A DNA stretch of 64,000 nt, taken from the NCBI GenBank assembly GCA_002401955.1, contig NVUQ01000001.1:1-64000 (forward strand). Direction: 5' to 3'. This stretch comes from Flavobacteriales bacterium (GTDB lineage: Bacteria; Bacteroidota; Bacteroidia; Flavobacteriales_E; Vicingaceae). A program made the position numbers and the translations under genes. Within the stretch, counting starts at the first letter, position 1; each line of letters begins with the position of its first letter. Under the pieces are notes generated by a model. That model made no database searches and was not told where the DNA came from. It worked only from the letters and a program-made list of their open reading frames with translations. Shown in pieces: positions 1 through 8,173 of this stretch.

Positions 1-13
1 ACTGTTAAATAGC

Positions 14-46
14 ATAAAAAAAGTCCTACTATTACTAGTAAGACTT
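14..46 (-). terminator. Terminator downstream of tRNA-Asn
   Basis: On the minus strand an 11-bp stem (AAGTCTTACTA pairing with TAGTAGGACTT, one G-U pair) with a 4-nt loop is followed by a run of T. It lies just after the 3' end of the tRNA and fits a Rho-independent terminator. Confidence 0.8.
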
Positions 47-57
47 CTTTTTTTAAG

Positions 58-131
58 CTCCCCCTCTAGGACTCGAACCTAGGACCCTCTGATTAACAGT
101 CAGATGCTCTAACCAGCTGAGCTAAGGAGGA
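58..131 (-). tRNA. tRNA-Asn (anticodon GTT)
   Basis: Read on the minus strand this folds as a complete tRNA. The acceptor arm is TCCTCCT with AGGGGGA, the anticodon loop is CTGTTAA (anticodon GTT), the T stem is CTAGG/CCTAG with loop TTCGAGT, and the discriminator base is G. No CCA is encoded. The first 14 nt of the tRNA (118-131 on the plus strand) occur again about 360 bp away at 480-493, with a GIY-YIG gene in between. Confidence 0.95.
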
Positions 132-133
132 AT
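118..133. repeat. Direct repeat, tRNA-Asn 5' end, copy 1
   Basis: The 16-mer TGAGCTAAGGAGGAAT is found here and again at 480-495. This copy is the functional tRNA 5' end plus two bases. The GIY-YIG stop codon starts at the next base (134). Confidence 0.9.
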
Positions 134-433
134 TTATTTATATTTTTCTTTTAACTTTAGAATTATTTCAGGATACTTTTTTAAGTTTTTAATGTATGTA
201 ACGCTTTTCATTTTTTTAATATGCGTTTCTACTTTTAACGACTGATTCTTACTATTACATTCAATAATTAAGAATTTTTCCCAATCACTTGCTTTTTTAG
301 TATACGAATTATCGTAAAACCCTGAATTATGTTGTTTTAATCTATTTTCAAAATCATTTGATTCTCCTGTGTAGAAGCTGTTTAAATGTGTTGAATATAA
401 GATATAAACACTGTGTTTTTCCAAAACCACCAA
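134..433 (-). CDS. Small GIY-YIG nuclease-domain protein
   Basis: This 99-residue protein is essentially one GIY-YIG fold. The signature is VYILYS near residue 9, then FYTGES, then the Arg/Lys helix motif NRLKQHN, matching the short UrvC-N/YhbQ-like family of single-domain nucleases. The encoded start is TTG (433), and an in-frame GTG follows directly, so the true start is uncertain. The gene stops exactly at the tRNA-Asn 5' end and its other side carries a copied fragment of that tRNA, which suggests it arrived as a small mobile unit. Solo GIY-YIG genes of this kind are common in Bacteroidota; whether this one cuts DNA is unknown. Confidence 0.85.
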   Translation of the reverse strand: MVVLEKHSVYILYSTHLNSFYTGESNDFENRLKQHNSGFYDNSYTKKASDWEKFLIIECNSKNQSLKVETHIKKMKSVTYIKNLKKYPEIILKLKEKYK

Positions 434-461
434 AATAAGAACGTTCCCTTTTTCTCTAACC

Positions 462-479
462 TCCCGATAGCTATCGGGA
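462..479. repeat. 18-bp perfect palindrome
   Basis: TCCCGATAGCTATCGGGA is its own reverse complement. It lies immediately before the duplicated tRNA fragment, at the upstream end of the GIY-YIG unit. From memory, CCCGATAGCTATCGGG palindromes recur in intergenic regions of flavobacterial genomes. It may be part of the mobile unit or a hairpin. Confidence 0.75.
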
Positions 480-495
480 TGAGCTAAGGAGGAAT
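480..495. repeat. Direct repeat, tRNA-Asn 5' fragment, copy 2
   Basis: Second copy of TGAGCTAAGGAGGAAT. It is not followed by the rest of a tRNA, so it is an orphan fragment and looks like the outer border of an insertion. Confidence 0.9.
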
Positions 496-549
496 GATAT
501 AAATATCAAATCGGCTGCAATATTAGTAGAAAGTTTTATATTATACAAC

Positions 550-557
550 TATATTTG
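550..557 (+). promoter_or_regulatory. Bacteroidota -7 box for the kinase gene
   Basis: TATATTTG matches the TAnnTTTG -7 consensus of Bacteroidota and lies 34 nt before the kinase ATG at 592. No clear -33 TTTG is visible at the usual distance. Confidence 0.45.
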
Positions 558-591
558 TAAAAAAAAATTAAACTAGTAATTTAATCGCGGA

Positions 592-1587
592 ATGAGTAAA
601 AAGTATAATGTATATGGAATAGGCAATGCCTTAGTTGATATAGTAACTGAAGTTGATGATCAATTTTTACAGGATCATAATATAGAAAAAGGGTTTATGA
701 CATTGGTGGATGAGGAAAATCAAACCAGGATTTCAAACGCCATTAATATGAATAATAGTAACAAACAATGTGGAGGTTCTGCAGCAAACTCAATCATTGC
801 GGTGAGTCAATTTGGAGGTTCAAGTTATTATTCCTGTAAAGTTGCCAATGATGAATTAGGCGATTTCTATAAGCAAGACTTAAAATCTAACGGAGTAGAT
901 TCAAACCTTCAAGGAGAGGATTTGGAATCAGGAATTACTGGCAAGTGTTTAGTGATGACTACCGAAGATGCTTCAAGAACTATGAATACTTTTTTAGGTA
1001 TTACATCGGATTACTCTAGATCTGAGATAAAAGAAGGAGCTCTTAAAGATTCTCAATACCTATATATTGAAGGGTATTTAGTAACTTCCGAAAACGGACA
1101 AGATGCTATGAAGCACGCTAAGAAATTAGCTGAAGATAATGGGGTGAGTACAGCATTAACTTTCTCTGACCCAGCAATGGTAAAATACTTTAAAGAGCCG
1201 ATGGAATCCGTTGTTGGTACAGGTGTTGATTTATTATTCTGTAATGAAGAAGAAGCTATGCTTTACACTGGAAAAGACAATCTTTCAGAGGCACAAGAAG
1301 CGTTAAAAAAAGCAGCAAAAAGATTTGTAATTACTCTTGGAGAAAAAGGTGCAATCATTTTTGACGGAGATACATTCATTAATGTAGAACCATACAAAGC
1401 TCAGGCAATTGACACAAATGGAGCTGGAGATTTATTTGCAGGAGCATTCCTTTATGGAATTACAAATGGAAAAAGCTATGCAGATTCCGGTAAACTCGCG
1501 TCTATGGCATCCTCTAAAGTAGTTACTCAATTTGGACCTAGACTTGAATCTAATCAGGCTAAAGAAATACTAAACAAGTTGAACTAA
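592..1587 (+). CDS. PfkB-family carbohydrate/adenosine kinase
   Basis: This 331-residue protein of the ribokinase (PfkB) superfamily is of the adenosine-kinase-like type. It begins with the Rossmann-like strand YNVYGIGNALVDI, carries the substrate-binding GGSAANS at residues 61-67, and has the signature DTNGAGD at 274-280, where Asp280 is the expected catalytic base. Length and motif order are complete. The family phosphorylates sugars or nucleosides with ATP in the cytoplasm. The long adenosine-kinase style N-terminus favours a nucleoside, but the substrate cannot be fixed from sequence alone. It stands alone, with an own promoter box about 35 nt upstream. Confidence 0.9.
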   Translation: MSKKYNVYGIGNALVDIVTEVDDQFLQDHNIEKGFMTLVDEENQTRISNAINMNNSNKQCGGSAANSIIAVSQFGGSSYYSCKVANDELGDFYKQDLKSNGVDSNLQGEDLESGITGKCLVMTTEDASRTMNTFLGITSDYSRSEIKEGALKDSQYLYIEGYLVTSENGQDAMKHAKKLAEDNGVSTALTFSDPAMVKYFKEPMESVVGTGVDLLFCNEEEAMLYTGKDNLSEAQEALKKAAKRFVITLGEKGAIIFDGDTFINVEPYKAQAIDTNGAGDLFAGAFLYGITNGKSYADSGKLASMASSKVVTQFGPRLESNQAKEILNKLN

Positions 1588-1860
1588 TACTAATTATTAA
1601 TAGGATAGGTGTGTTAATTTAATTATTTTTACACTTAGCTTGTTTAATTTAGTAATGGCAAATGTTTAAATAATAGTATATATTTGTTGGATGATACTGA
1701 TATGAAATGGAAATCCTTTGTTTTAATTGGTTAGACAAACGGAAATGATGTTGCCAAGATGTGGATGAAAAGTAGCACTTCACATAGAAATAGTCAACAA
1801 TATGGGGTAGTGAATAAGTAAGAAATGTGTTGGGGAAACTATTCTTTATAAGAAAGTAAA

Positions 1861-2103
1861 ATGGTAAAAAGAGACTTTTATAAACTGTTTTCAGTTGCAG
1901 TAATTTTTGGAATCACGCTTTTTAGTCAGCTTTATGCTGGAGGGCCTCCTGGTGGTGGTGGTCCAGGGATGGGAGGAGCTCCTTGTTGGCCTCCATCCGC
2001 TTGTATTCCGATAAATGATGGGTTATATATTTTACTTGCTGCAGGGTTAATTTATGGATTGGTAAAGTTTAAAAAGATAAACGCTTTAGAAAAAATAAAT
2101 TAA
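1861..2103 (+). CDS. Small exported protein with PID-CTERM-like sorting tail
   Basis: This 80-residue protein has an N-terminal signal segment (residues 7-25), a Gly/Pro-rich stretch (about 27-40), two cysteines, then a tail made of PINDGL, the hydrophobic segment YILLAAGLIYG and a basic end VKFKK. That order (PxDxG motif, membrane segment, basic residues) matches the short PID-CTERM sorting domains annotated in Bacteroidota, which are believed to be recognised by an envelope sorting enzyme. Almost nothing besides signal and tail is present, so this may be a minimal surface peptide. It is convergent with hemD. Function unknown. Confidence 0.65.
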   Translation: MVKRDFYKLFSVAVIFGITLFSQLYAGGPPGGGGPGMGGAPCWPPSACIPINDGLYILLAAGLIYGLVKFKKINALEKIN

Positions 2104-2138
2104 CAGGAATAATTTATAAAATCAATTTAGGAAGGGTG

Positions 2139-2846
2139 TTACAAAAGGTTAATAATTGAATTAACCATCCCATCAATAGTATGAGGATTTGCAATGCCCG
2201 AAATTTTAAGATTATATTTTTTTGCAACTTTTTCTGTTTCAGGACCGATACATATAATTTTTTCTTTGTGTAGTTGAGCTCCCGATTTCATAAAAGAATC
2301 TACAATAGAACCACTAGTAAAAGTAATGTAATCTATTTGTTGAAGGAAGATTTTATTCAATTCTGTTTCTGAATAATCAATCGGACTATTTTTATAAATC
2401 GAAACAGCATTAACAATACATTTTCTATTCTCTAAAACCTCTATAATATTATTTTTGGATAGATTAGATGTTGGAATTAAAACAGATTCATTTTTAGTAA
2501 CAGGAATTTCGTTGGCTAAATTTTTAGCAGTAAATTCTGAAGGAATAAAATCTACTTTTAATCCAATATCTTCAATAGCTTCTTTTGTTTTTTTTCCTAC
2601 AACAGCAATTTTAGATTCAATCGTTTTGTGTGGAATGGATTCAAAAAAATATTTTACAGCATTGGTACTCGTAAAAATTATCCAATCATAATTTTCTGGA
2701 ATAATATCATTAACCTTTATAGGAGTAGTTTTAATTAAAGGAAGAGAAATTGTTTTAGCACCTAAATCTTCTAGTTGTTTTTTAAATTCTGAAGATTGGT
2801 GTTCAGAGCGAGTAATTAAAACAGTTTTGTTTTTAAGAGGTTGCAT
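2139..2846 (-). CDS. hemD: Uroporphyrinogen-III synthase
   Basis: This 235-residue protein has the HemD layout. It opens with KTVLITRSEHQSSEF, followed by the first-domain phrase DWIIFTSTNAVKYFFE and the second-domain phrase DYITFTSGSIVDSFM, then CIGPETEKVAKK near the end. HemD closes hydroxymethylbilane into uroporphyrinogen III with inversion of ring D. Sequence is weakly conserved in this family, but these phrases plus the position directly after hemC make the call firm. Its start codon overlaps the end of the upstream hemA-hemC gene by 14 nt, so the two are probably translationally coupled. Confidence 0.93.
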   Translation of the reverse strand: MQPLKNKTVLITRSEHQSSEFKKQLEDLGAKTISLPLIKTTPIKVNDIIPENYDWIIFTSTNAVKYFFESIPHKTIESKIAVVGKKTKEAIEDIGLKVDFIPSEFTAKNLANEIPVTKNESVLIPTSNLSKNNIIEVLENRKCIVNAVSIYKNSPIDYSETELNKIFLQQIDYITFTSGSIVDSFMKSGAQLHKEKIICIGPETEKVAKKYNLKISGIANPHTIDGMVNSIINLL

Positions 2847-5019
2847 TACTTAAAACTGCTTTTTGTTTATCTTCAATCTTCTCTTTAAGTTGAGTGGCTA
2901 ATGTTCTTGCCAATGTTTTTTTATCCCCTATACTTCCCGAAATTCTAGCCCTCTCAAGGTGTTTTCCATCCTCTGTGGCATAAACTCCTTCAATAGATAT
3001 TTCGGTGTCTGTTGCTTGAGCATAAGCTGCAATTGGCATGTTACATCCACCACCTAAAGCAATTAAAAATGCTCTTTCGGCATCAGCAGCATTCTTGGTA
3101 GGTTCATGTTTTAGTTGTTTAACAAGCTCTAAAATTTCACCAGCTTTATCAATTAATTCAATTCCTAAAATCGCTTGTCCAACAGCTGGTAGCATTACAT
3201 CTGTTTCAAAAATTTCAGTAGCCACATCAAGCATGTTCATTTTTTCTAAACCTGTTGCTGCTAAAACAATAGCATCATAACCTTCGGTTTCCATTTTATG
3301 GATTCTGCTTTCTACGTTGCCTTGAATAAATTTGTATTCTAAATCTGGTCGTATTTGTTTTAATTGAACACTTCTTCTTAAACTTCCTGTTCCAATAACA
3401 GCTCCAGCGGGTAATTCTTTTAATGTTTGTCCAGCTATCGAAATCAAAACATCTCTTGGGTCTCTACGTTTTGTTACTGGAAGAACTCGTAAACCTACAA
3501 CTTCTTCAGTAGGGATGTCTTTATAACTGTGTATAGCAATATCTATTTCTCCAGCAAGCATAGATCGTTGTAGGGCAGAAGTAAAAGCCCCAACAACATC
3601 AATATTTCCATCATCACCACTCGTGCGAATTATTTTGGTTTCAAACTCGTAGTCTGGTTGAATTTTTTTTAATTGATCTATAACCCAATTGGTTTGAGTT
3701 AAAGCTAATTTACTTCCTCTAGTACCAACAATAATCTTTTTTTTCGGAACAAAAACATCAACACCCTCAACATCTAAAATCTTTTTAGCTGTATTTATTG
3801 GGTTGTCTTGTTCGTGTATGTTTTGAGCTATTTTTTTAATCCCTTCAATCGTAGGGTTAGAAATCTTTCGGAGTAAACGATGTGTAAAACGCTTCAATAA
3901 TTCTTCTGTTTTCTCATCGATAGCTCCCATTTTAGGAAGTAGCCATTTTAGCTCTTCTTCCTTAATGTCTTCCATATTATTCCAATACGCTTCAATTACT
4001 GGAGCAACTTTACGGTTTCTTAGCCAAACCATAAACCAATCTAATTCTTCATTTACCAATTTTCTGGCTTTCGGAATTTCATCGTACCTTTTTAATAAGC
4101 CATCGTAGGTTATTTTTTTAATGTCATCTAAATCGTAAAGCGTAATATTTGGATCTTCTTTTAACGAAGGATTAAAATTTCTAGGCACACCAAAATCGAT
4201 AAACAATTTATGTCCACCAGTTTGTAAAGCAAAATTTGCTCTAGGACATTTGCTTTCTGCCATTGTTTCCTCATGCAGTAAATTAATTTCTCCTTGAGTC
4301 CCTCCAATAACTACACTAGCTTCAGATAGTGCTGTATGCATGTTTTCCATATCAACAGCTTCGCCATTCCATTCAGTAGCCATTTCTTTAGCTCGAGTTA
4401 AATCATGACTAGCAACATATAGTTTTTTAATCTTAGTTCTATCTAAAACAGTAGTTACCAAATTAGCCATATTCCCAGTACCGATAACTAAAAAAGTGGT
4501 TTCAGCAAAATCAAAATCATGTTTATTAATAAGCTCAAAACCAACTGTTGCTAGTGATACTGAAAACTTCCCTATGTTTGTTTCTAGCCTCACTCTCTTG
4601 CCAGTATGTAAGCTTTGTCTGACCAATTCATCCAAAACAGGTCCCATCGTTTTTTGCGATCTAGCTAAATCTAACCCATCTCTAATTTGCCCAGTAATTT
4701 GATGCTCTCCAATTGCTTGTGATTCTAATCCCGAAGCAGTAGAAAACAAATTTCTAATTGCAATTTCGCTATCAGGCAAAATAGAAAGATATTGACGGTA
4801 GTTACCAAACCCATCAAAAAAGTTTAAAATTTCGTTGTGACTTTTTCCAAAAGCGTAAATAGATAATCTGTTGCATGTAGAAATAATAAAAACTTCTTTG
4901 TAGCTTTTTTTTAACCCTTGTAAAGCTGCAATGGTTTGCTCTTTGTTAAGGGCCAATCTTTCTCGAACAGCTATTGGTGCAAATCGATGACTAAGTTCTA
5001 CTCCTATTACTTTATCCAT
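2833..5019 (-). CDS. hemAC: Glutamyl-tRNA reductase / hydroxymethylbilane synthase fusion
   Basis: One 728-residue frame carries two haem enzymes. Residues 1 to about 420 are glutamyl-tRNA reductase, with the catalytic Cys49 in STCNR and the NADP-binding GTGNMA. From about residue 425 (IIVGTRGSKLAL) to the end it is porphobilinogen deaminase, with the dipyrromethane-cofactor Cys659 in GGGCNMP. The product would make both glutamate-1-semialdehyde and hydroxymethylbilane, with HemD encoded next. The frame is also open to a TTG at 5040, but ATG at 5019 starts the family's usual N-terminus and the TTG overlaps a -7 box, so ATG is chosen. A fusion of these non-consecutive steps is unusual; hemL and hemB are not in the window. 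Confidence 0.93.
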   Translation of the reverse strand: MDKVIGVELSHRFAPIAVRERLALNKEQTIAALQGLKKSYKEVFIISTCNRLSIYAFGKSHNEILNFFDGFGNYRQYLSILPDSEIAIRNLFSTASGLESQAIGEHQITGQIRDGLDLARSQKTMGPVLDELVRQSLHTGKRVRLETNIGKFSVSLATVGFELINKHDFDFAETTFLVIGTGNMANLVTTVLDRTKIKKLYVASHDLTRAKEMATEWNGEAVDMENMHTALSEASVVIGGTQGEINLLHEETMAESKCPRANFALQTGGHKLFIDFGVPRNFNPSLKEDPNITLYDLDDIKKITYDGLLKRYDEIPKARKLVNEELDWFMVWLRNRKVAPVIEAYWNNMEDIKEEELKWLLPKMGAIDEKTEELLKRFTHRLLRKISNPTIEGIKKIAQNIHEQDNPINTAKKILDVEGVDVFVPKKKIIVGTRGSKLALTQTNWVIDQLKKIQPDYEFETKIIRTSGDDGNIDVVGAFTSALQRSMLAGEIDIAIHSYKDIPTEEVVGLRVLPVTKRRDPRDVLISIAGQTLKELPAGAVIGTGSLRRSVQLKQIRPDLEYKFIQGNVESRIHKMETEGYDAIVLAATGLEKMNMLDVATEIFETDVMLPAVGQAILGIELIDKAGEILELVKQLKHEPTKNAADAERAFLIALGGGCNMPIAAYAQATDTEISIEGVYATEDGKHLERARISGSIGDKKTLARTLATQLKEKIEDKQKAVLSNATS

Positions 5020-5037
5020 ACATCTTTTTAAGGATAG

Positions 5038-5045
5038 CAAATTTA
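5038..5045 (-). promoter_or_regulatory. Bacteroidota -7 box for hemAC
   Basis: On the minus strand TAAATTTG fits the TAnnTTTG consensus, 18 nt before the chosen ATG. A TTG start at 5040 would lie inside this box, which supports the ATG start. No obvious -33 element was found. Confidence 0.5.
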
Positions 5046-5485
5046 CTAAAATTGAGTTAGGTTGTATTCCTTTATATCATAAGAATTATTTGGGCGTTTA
5101 TCGGGTTAGGAATATATTCTGAGAGGAGCCGAAAGGTTGTGTCTTTTTTTAACTTGATTGTTGAGCGGAGTTGAAATTCGGGGGTAGAAAAAAAAGGATG
5201 CCATTTCCATTCCTAACGCAAAACAAAAAAATAATTTGGGGTTTAATTACGTTTTATGATTAATTATTTTACTTACTCAAAATTTCGAAATTAAGAAAGG
5301 CTTGTTAATAAGATTCGTAAAATTCGCCAGAAGATAGTTCCCTTATAACTTATCTTGCTAATTGAAATGTTGAAAAATATAGTGGATGAAATGTTGCATA
5401 AAATCGACCAATCTACTTTATAATTGTACTAGGAATTTTAGCAGTAGAATTCTATTTTTAATTAACGAATAAAACCCTTTCAGGA
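5046..5485. other. Intergenic region between hemAC and nrdJ
   Basis: About 440 bp without a credible gene. It contains the inverted-repeat element at 5105-5217. The part from 5230 to 5485 shows no promoter, riboswitch fold or ORF that I can support. A cobalamin riboswitch was looked for because nrdJ follows, and no B12-box-like sequence was recognised. Confidence 0.6.
5105..5217. repeat. Intergenic inverted-repeat element
   Basis: Nine-base arms GTTAGGAAT (5105-5113) and ATTCCTAAC (5209-5217) enclose about 95 bp. That interior includes GGAGCCGAAAGG, GAGCGGAGTTGAAA and, on the minus strand, GGAAATGGCATCC followed by a T run. From memory, very similar GGAAATGGCATCC elements are dispersed in flavobacterial genomes. 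No coding potential. Confidence 0.6.
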
Positions 5486-8116
5486 ATGGAGAAAACATTA
5501 AATCAAGTGAGCGAGTCTGTGGAAAAAAATAAAGAAAGTTTAGAAGTGTCTAACCCCAAAAATGACGAAATCGTGAAAAAATCATATTCTTTTGACGAAG
5601 TTTTAGTCGAAGCCACAAAATATTTTAAAGGTGATGAACTTGCTGCTAATGTTTGGATTAATAAATATGCCTTAAAAGATTCTGAAGGCAATATCTTTGA
5701 GAGTAATCCTGATCAAATGCATAAGCGTTTGGCAAAGGAAATTGCACGCATAGAAAATAAATACGAGAAGCCATATTCTGAAGAAGAAATATATAATGTA
5801 TTAAAAGATTTTAAATACATTGTCCCTCAAGGTGGGCCAATGACTGGTATTGGAAATGACTATCAAATAGGTTCTTTATCTAACTGTTTTGTAATTGGTA
5901 ATGACGGAAATTCTGATTCCTACGGAGGAGTAATGAAAATTGATGAAGAACAAGTTCAATTAATGAAAAGAAGAGGTGGTGTTGGACATGATTTATCACA
6001 CATAAGACCAAAAGGAAGTGCTGTAAAAAACAGTGCATTAACCTCTACAGGAGTTGTTCCTTTTATGGAGAGATATTCTAATTCAACTAGAGAAGTTGCA
6101 CAGGATGGAAGAAGAGGCGCTTTAATGTTGTCAACTTCTATAAAACACCCTGATGCAGAACATTTTATTGATGCTAAAATGGATGGTACTAAAGTTACCG
6201 GAGCAAATGTTTCTGTAAGAATTGATCATGATTTCATGAAAGCAGTTAAATCAGGAGCTGATTACAAACAACAATATCCAATTAATTCAACTAATCCTCA
6301 ATTTACAAATACAGTAAATGCTAAAAAGTTGTGGGATAAAATTATCCATAATGCTTGGAAGTCTGCTGAGCCAGGAATTTTGTTCTGGGATACAATTATT
6401 GATGAGTCAATACCTGATTGTTATGCCGATTTAGGATTTAGAACAGTATCTACAAACCCATGTGGAGAGATTCCATTATGTCCGTACGATAGCTGTAGAT
6501 TGTTGGCGGTTAACTTATATAGTTATGTAGAAAATCCTTTTACTGAGAGAGCAGCTTTTAACTACGAAAAATTCAATAATCACGTTGGAATGGCACAGCG
6601 TATTATGGATGATATTGTTGATTTAGAAATGGAAAAGGTAAATACGATTATTGAAAAAATCGAATCTGATCCAGAAACTGAAGAAGTAAAAAGAACAGAA
6701 TTAAGTCTTTGGAAAAAAATTAAAACAAAAGCAATAGAAGGAAGAAGAACTGGGGTTGGAATTACAGCTGAAGGAGATATGTTGGCAGCATTAAATTACC
6801 AATATGGAACTCCAGAAGCAACATCTTTTTCTACAGATATTCATAAAAAACTAGCTTTAGCAGCTTACCGTTCTTCGGTTGATATGGCAAGAGATAGAGG
6901 CTCTTTTCCTATTTACGATGCAATGCGTGAAGAGAAAAACCCAATGATTAAGCGTATTAAAGAAGCAGATGAAAATCTGTATAATGATATGGTTAAATAT
7001 GGAAGAAGAAACATTGCTTTGTTAACGATTGCTCCAACAGGAACAACAAGCTTAATGACGCAAACATCTTCAGGTATTGAACCAGTCTTTATGGTTTCTT
7101 ATAAAAGAAGAAAGAAAGTAAACCCTAACGATCAAAATTCAAGAGTTGATTTTGTAGATGAGATTGGAGATTCTTGGGAAGAATACCATGTTTTCCATCA
7201 CAAGTTTGTTATTTGGTTAGAAGTAAACGGTTACGATAAAGATGAGGTGGCATCAATGAGTGCCGAAAATTTAAAAGAAATTGTTGCAAAATCACCTTAT
7301 TACGGAGCTACGGCAAACGATGTTGATTGGGTAGAAAAAGTAAGGCTGCAAGGATCTGTTCAAAAATGGATAGATCATTCAATTAGTGTAACGGTAAATG
7401 TTCCTAACGAATGTACAGAAGAAATGGTAAGTAAGATTTACCAAACAGGATGGGAAGAAGGTTGTAAAGGAATTACCGTTTATAGAGATGGATCTAGAAG
7501 CGGAGTGTTGATTTCTGATGATGAGAAAAAAGAAGAAGAAAAAGATAAAGTAATTAATGCATTTTTAGAAACTCAAGCACCAAAAAGACCAGAAAAATTA
7601 GAGGCAGAAATTGTTAAATTTAATAACGAAAGTGAAAAATGGATTGCTGTAATTGGCTTGTTAGATGGTCGCCCTTATGAGATATTTACAGGTGGAGCAG
7701 AAGAGTCATTCTCAATATTATCTCAAGTAGATAAAGGATGGGTTATAAAAAGCAAAACAGATGATGGTTCAACTCGTTATGACTTCCAATATGAGGATAG
7801 TCATGGTTATAAAACAACTATCGAAGGTTTATCAAGAACATTTAATAAAGAGTATTGGAATTATGCAAGATTGATTTCTGGAGTACTTCGCCATGGTATG
7901 CCATTGAGTTTTGTAGTTGATATGGTAAATAACTTGCATTTAAATGATGAAACATTAAATACATGGAAAAAAGGAGTTGTACGTTCATTAAAACGATTTA
8001 TTCCTGATGGAACAAAGCCTGCTGAAAATGTTTGTCCAAGTTGCAGTGAAGCTTCTTTAGTTTATGAAGAAGGATGTTTAAACTGTAAAAGCTGTGGGCA
8101 CTCTAAGTGCGGTTAA
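5486..8116 (+). CDS. nrdJ: Adenosylcobalamin-dependent ribonucleotide reductase (class II)
   Basis: This 876-residue class II reductase converts ribonucleotides to deoxyribonucleotides using a radical from adenosylcobalamin. Visible are the first redox cysteine in SNCFV (Cys134), the active-site NPCGEIPL (Cys326), the finger-loop region APTGTTS followed by SGIEPVF, and a Cys-rich C-terminus (CPSC, CLNC, CGHSKCG) for redox exchange or zinc binding. The roughly 40-residue Lys/Glu/Ser-rich N-terminal lead is not part of the core. The gene stands alone and is closed by a strong terminator. No class I genes are in the window, so whether this is the only reductase cannot be told. Confidence 0.96.
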   Translation: MEKTLNQVSESVEKNKESLEVSNPKNDEIVKKSYSFDEVLVEATKYFKGDELAANVWINKYALKDSEGNIFESNPDQMHKRLAKEIARIENKYEKPYSEEEIYNVLKDFKYIVPQGGPMTGIGNDYQIGSLSNCFVIGNDGNSDSYGGVMKIDEEQVQLMKRRGGVGHDLSHIRPKGSAVKNSALTSTGVVPFMERYSNSTREVAQDGRRGALMLSTSIKHPDAEHFIDAKMDGTKVTGANVSVRIDHDFMKAVKSGADYKQQYPINSTNPQFTNTVNAKKLWDKIIHNAWKSAEPGILFWDTIIDESIPDCYADLGFRTVSTNPCGEIPLCPYDSCRLLAVNLYSYVENPFTERAAFNYEKFNNHVGMAQRIMDDIVDLEMEKVNTIIEKIESDPETEEVKRTELSLWKKIKTKAIEGRRTGVGITAEGDMLAALNYQYGTPEATSFSTDIHKKLALAAYRSSVDMARDRGSFPIYDAMREEKNPMIKRIKEADENLYNDMVKYGRRNIALLTIAPTGTTSLMTQTSSGIEPVFMVSYKRRKKVNPNDQNSRVDFVDEIGDSWEEYHVFHHKFVIWLEVNGYDKDEVASMSAENLKEIVAKSPYYGATANDVDWVEKVRLQGSVQKWIDHSISVTVNVPNECTEEMVSKIYQTGWEEGCKGITVYRDGSRSGVLISDDEKKEEEKDKVINAFLETQAPKRPEKLEAEIVKFNNESEKWIAVIGLLDGRPYEIFTGGAEESFSILSQVDKGWVIKSKTDDGSTRYDFQYEDSHGYKTTIEGLSRTFNKEYWNYARLISGVLRHGMPLSFVVDMVNNLHLNDETLNTWKKGVVRSLKRFIPDGTKPAENVCPSCSEASLVYEEGCLNCKSCGHSKCG

Positions 8117-8140
8117 AATATTAGAAAAGCGTAAATAAAA

Positions 8141-8173
8141 AAAAGGCTTTGAATTTATTCAAAGCCTTTTTTT
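8141..8173. terminator. Bidirectional terminator between nrdJ and the ECF operon
   Basis: The stem GGCTTTGAA / TTCAAAGCC (8145-8166) with a 4-nt loop is flanked by A on the left and T on the right, so it can end transcription from both convergent sides. Confidence 0.85.

Noticed and set aside
480-495. A second tRNA gene
   Set aside because: Only the first 14 nt of tRNA-Asn are present, with no arms following.
5020-5040. TTG start for hemAC
   Set aside because: It overlaps a good -7 box, and the family N-terminus begins at the ATG at 5019.
5041-5485. Possible cobalamin riboswitch before nrdJ
   Set aside because: A B12-dependent enzyme made this worth checking, but no B12-box-like sequence or matching fold could be recognised, and the 5' half is better explained by a dispersed repeat.
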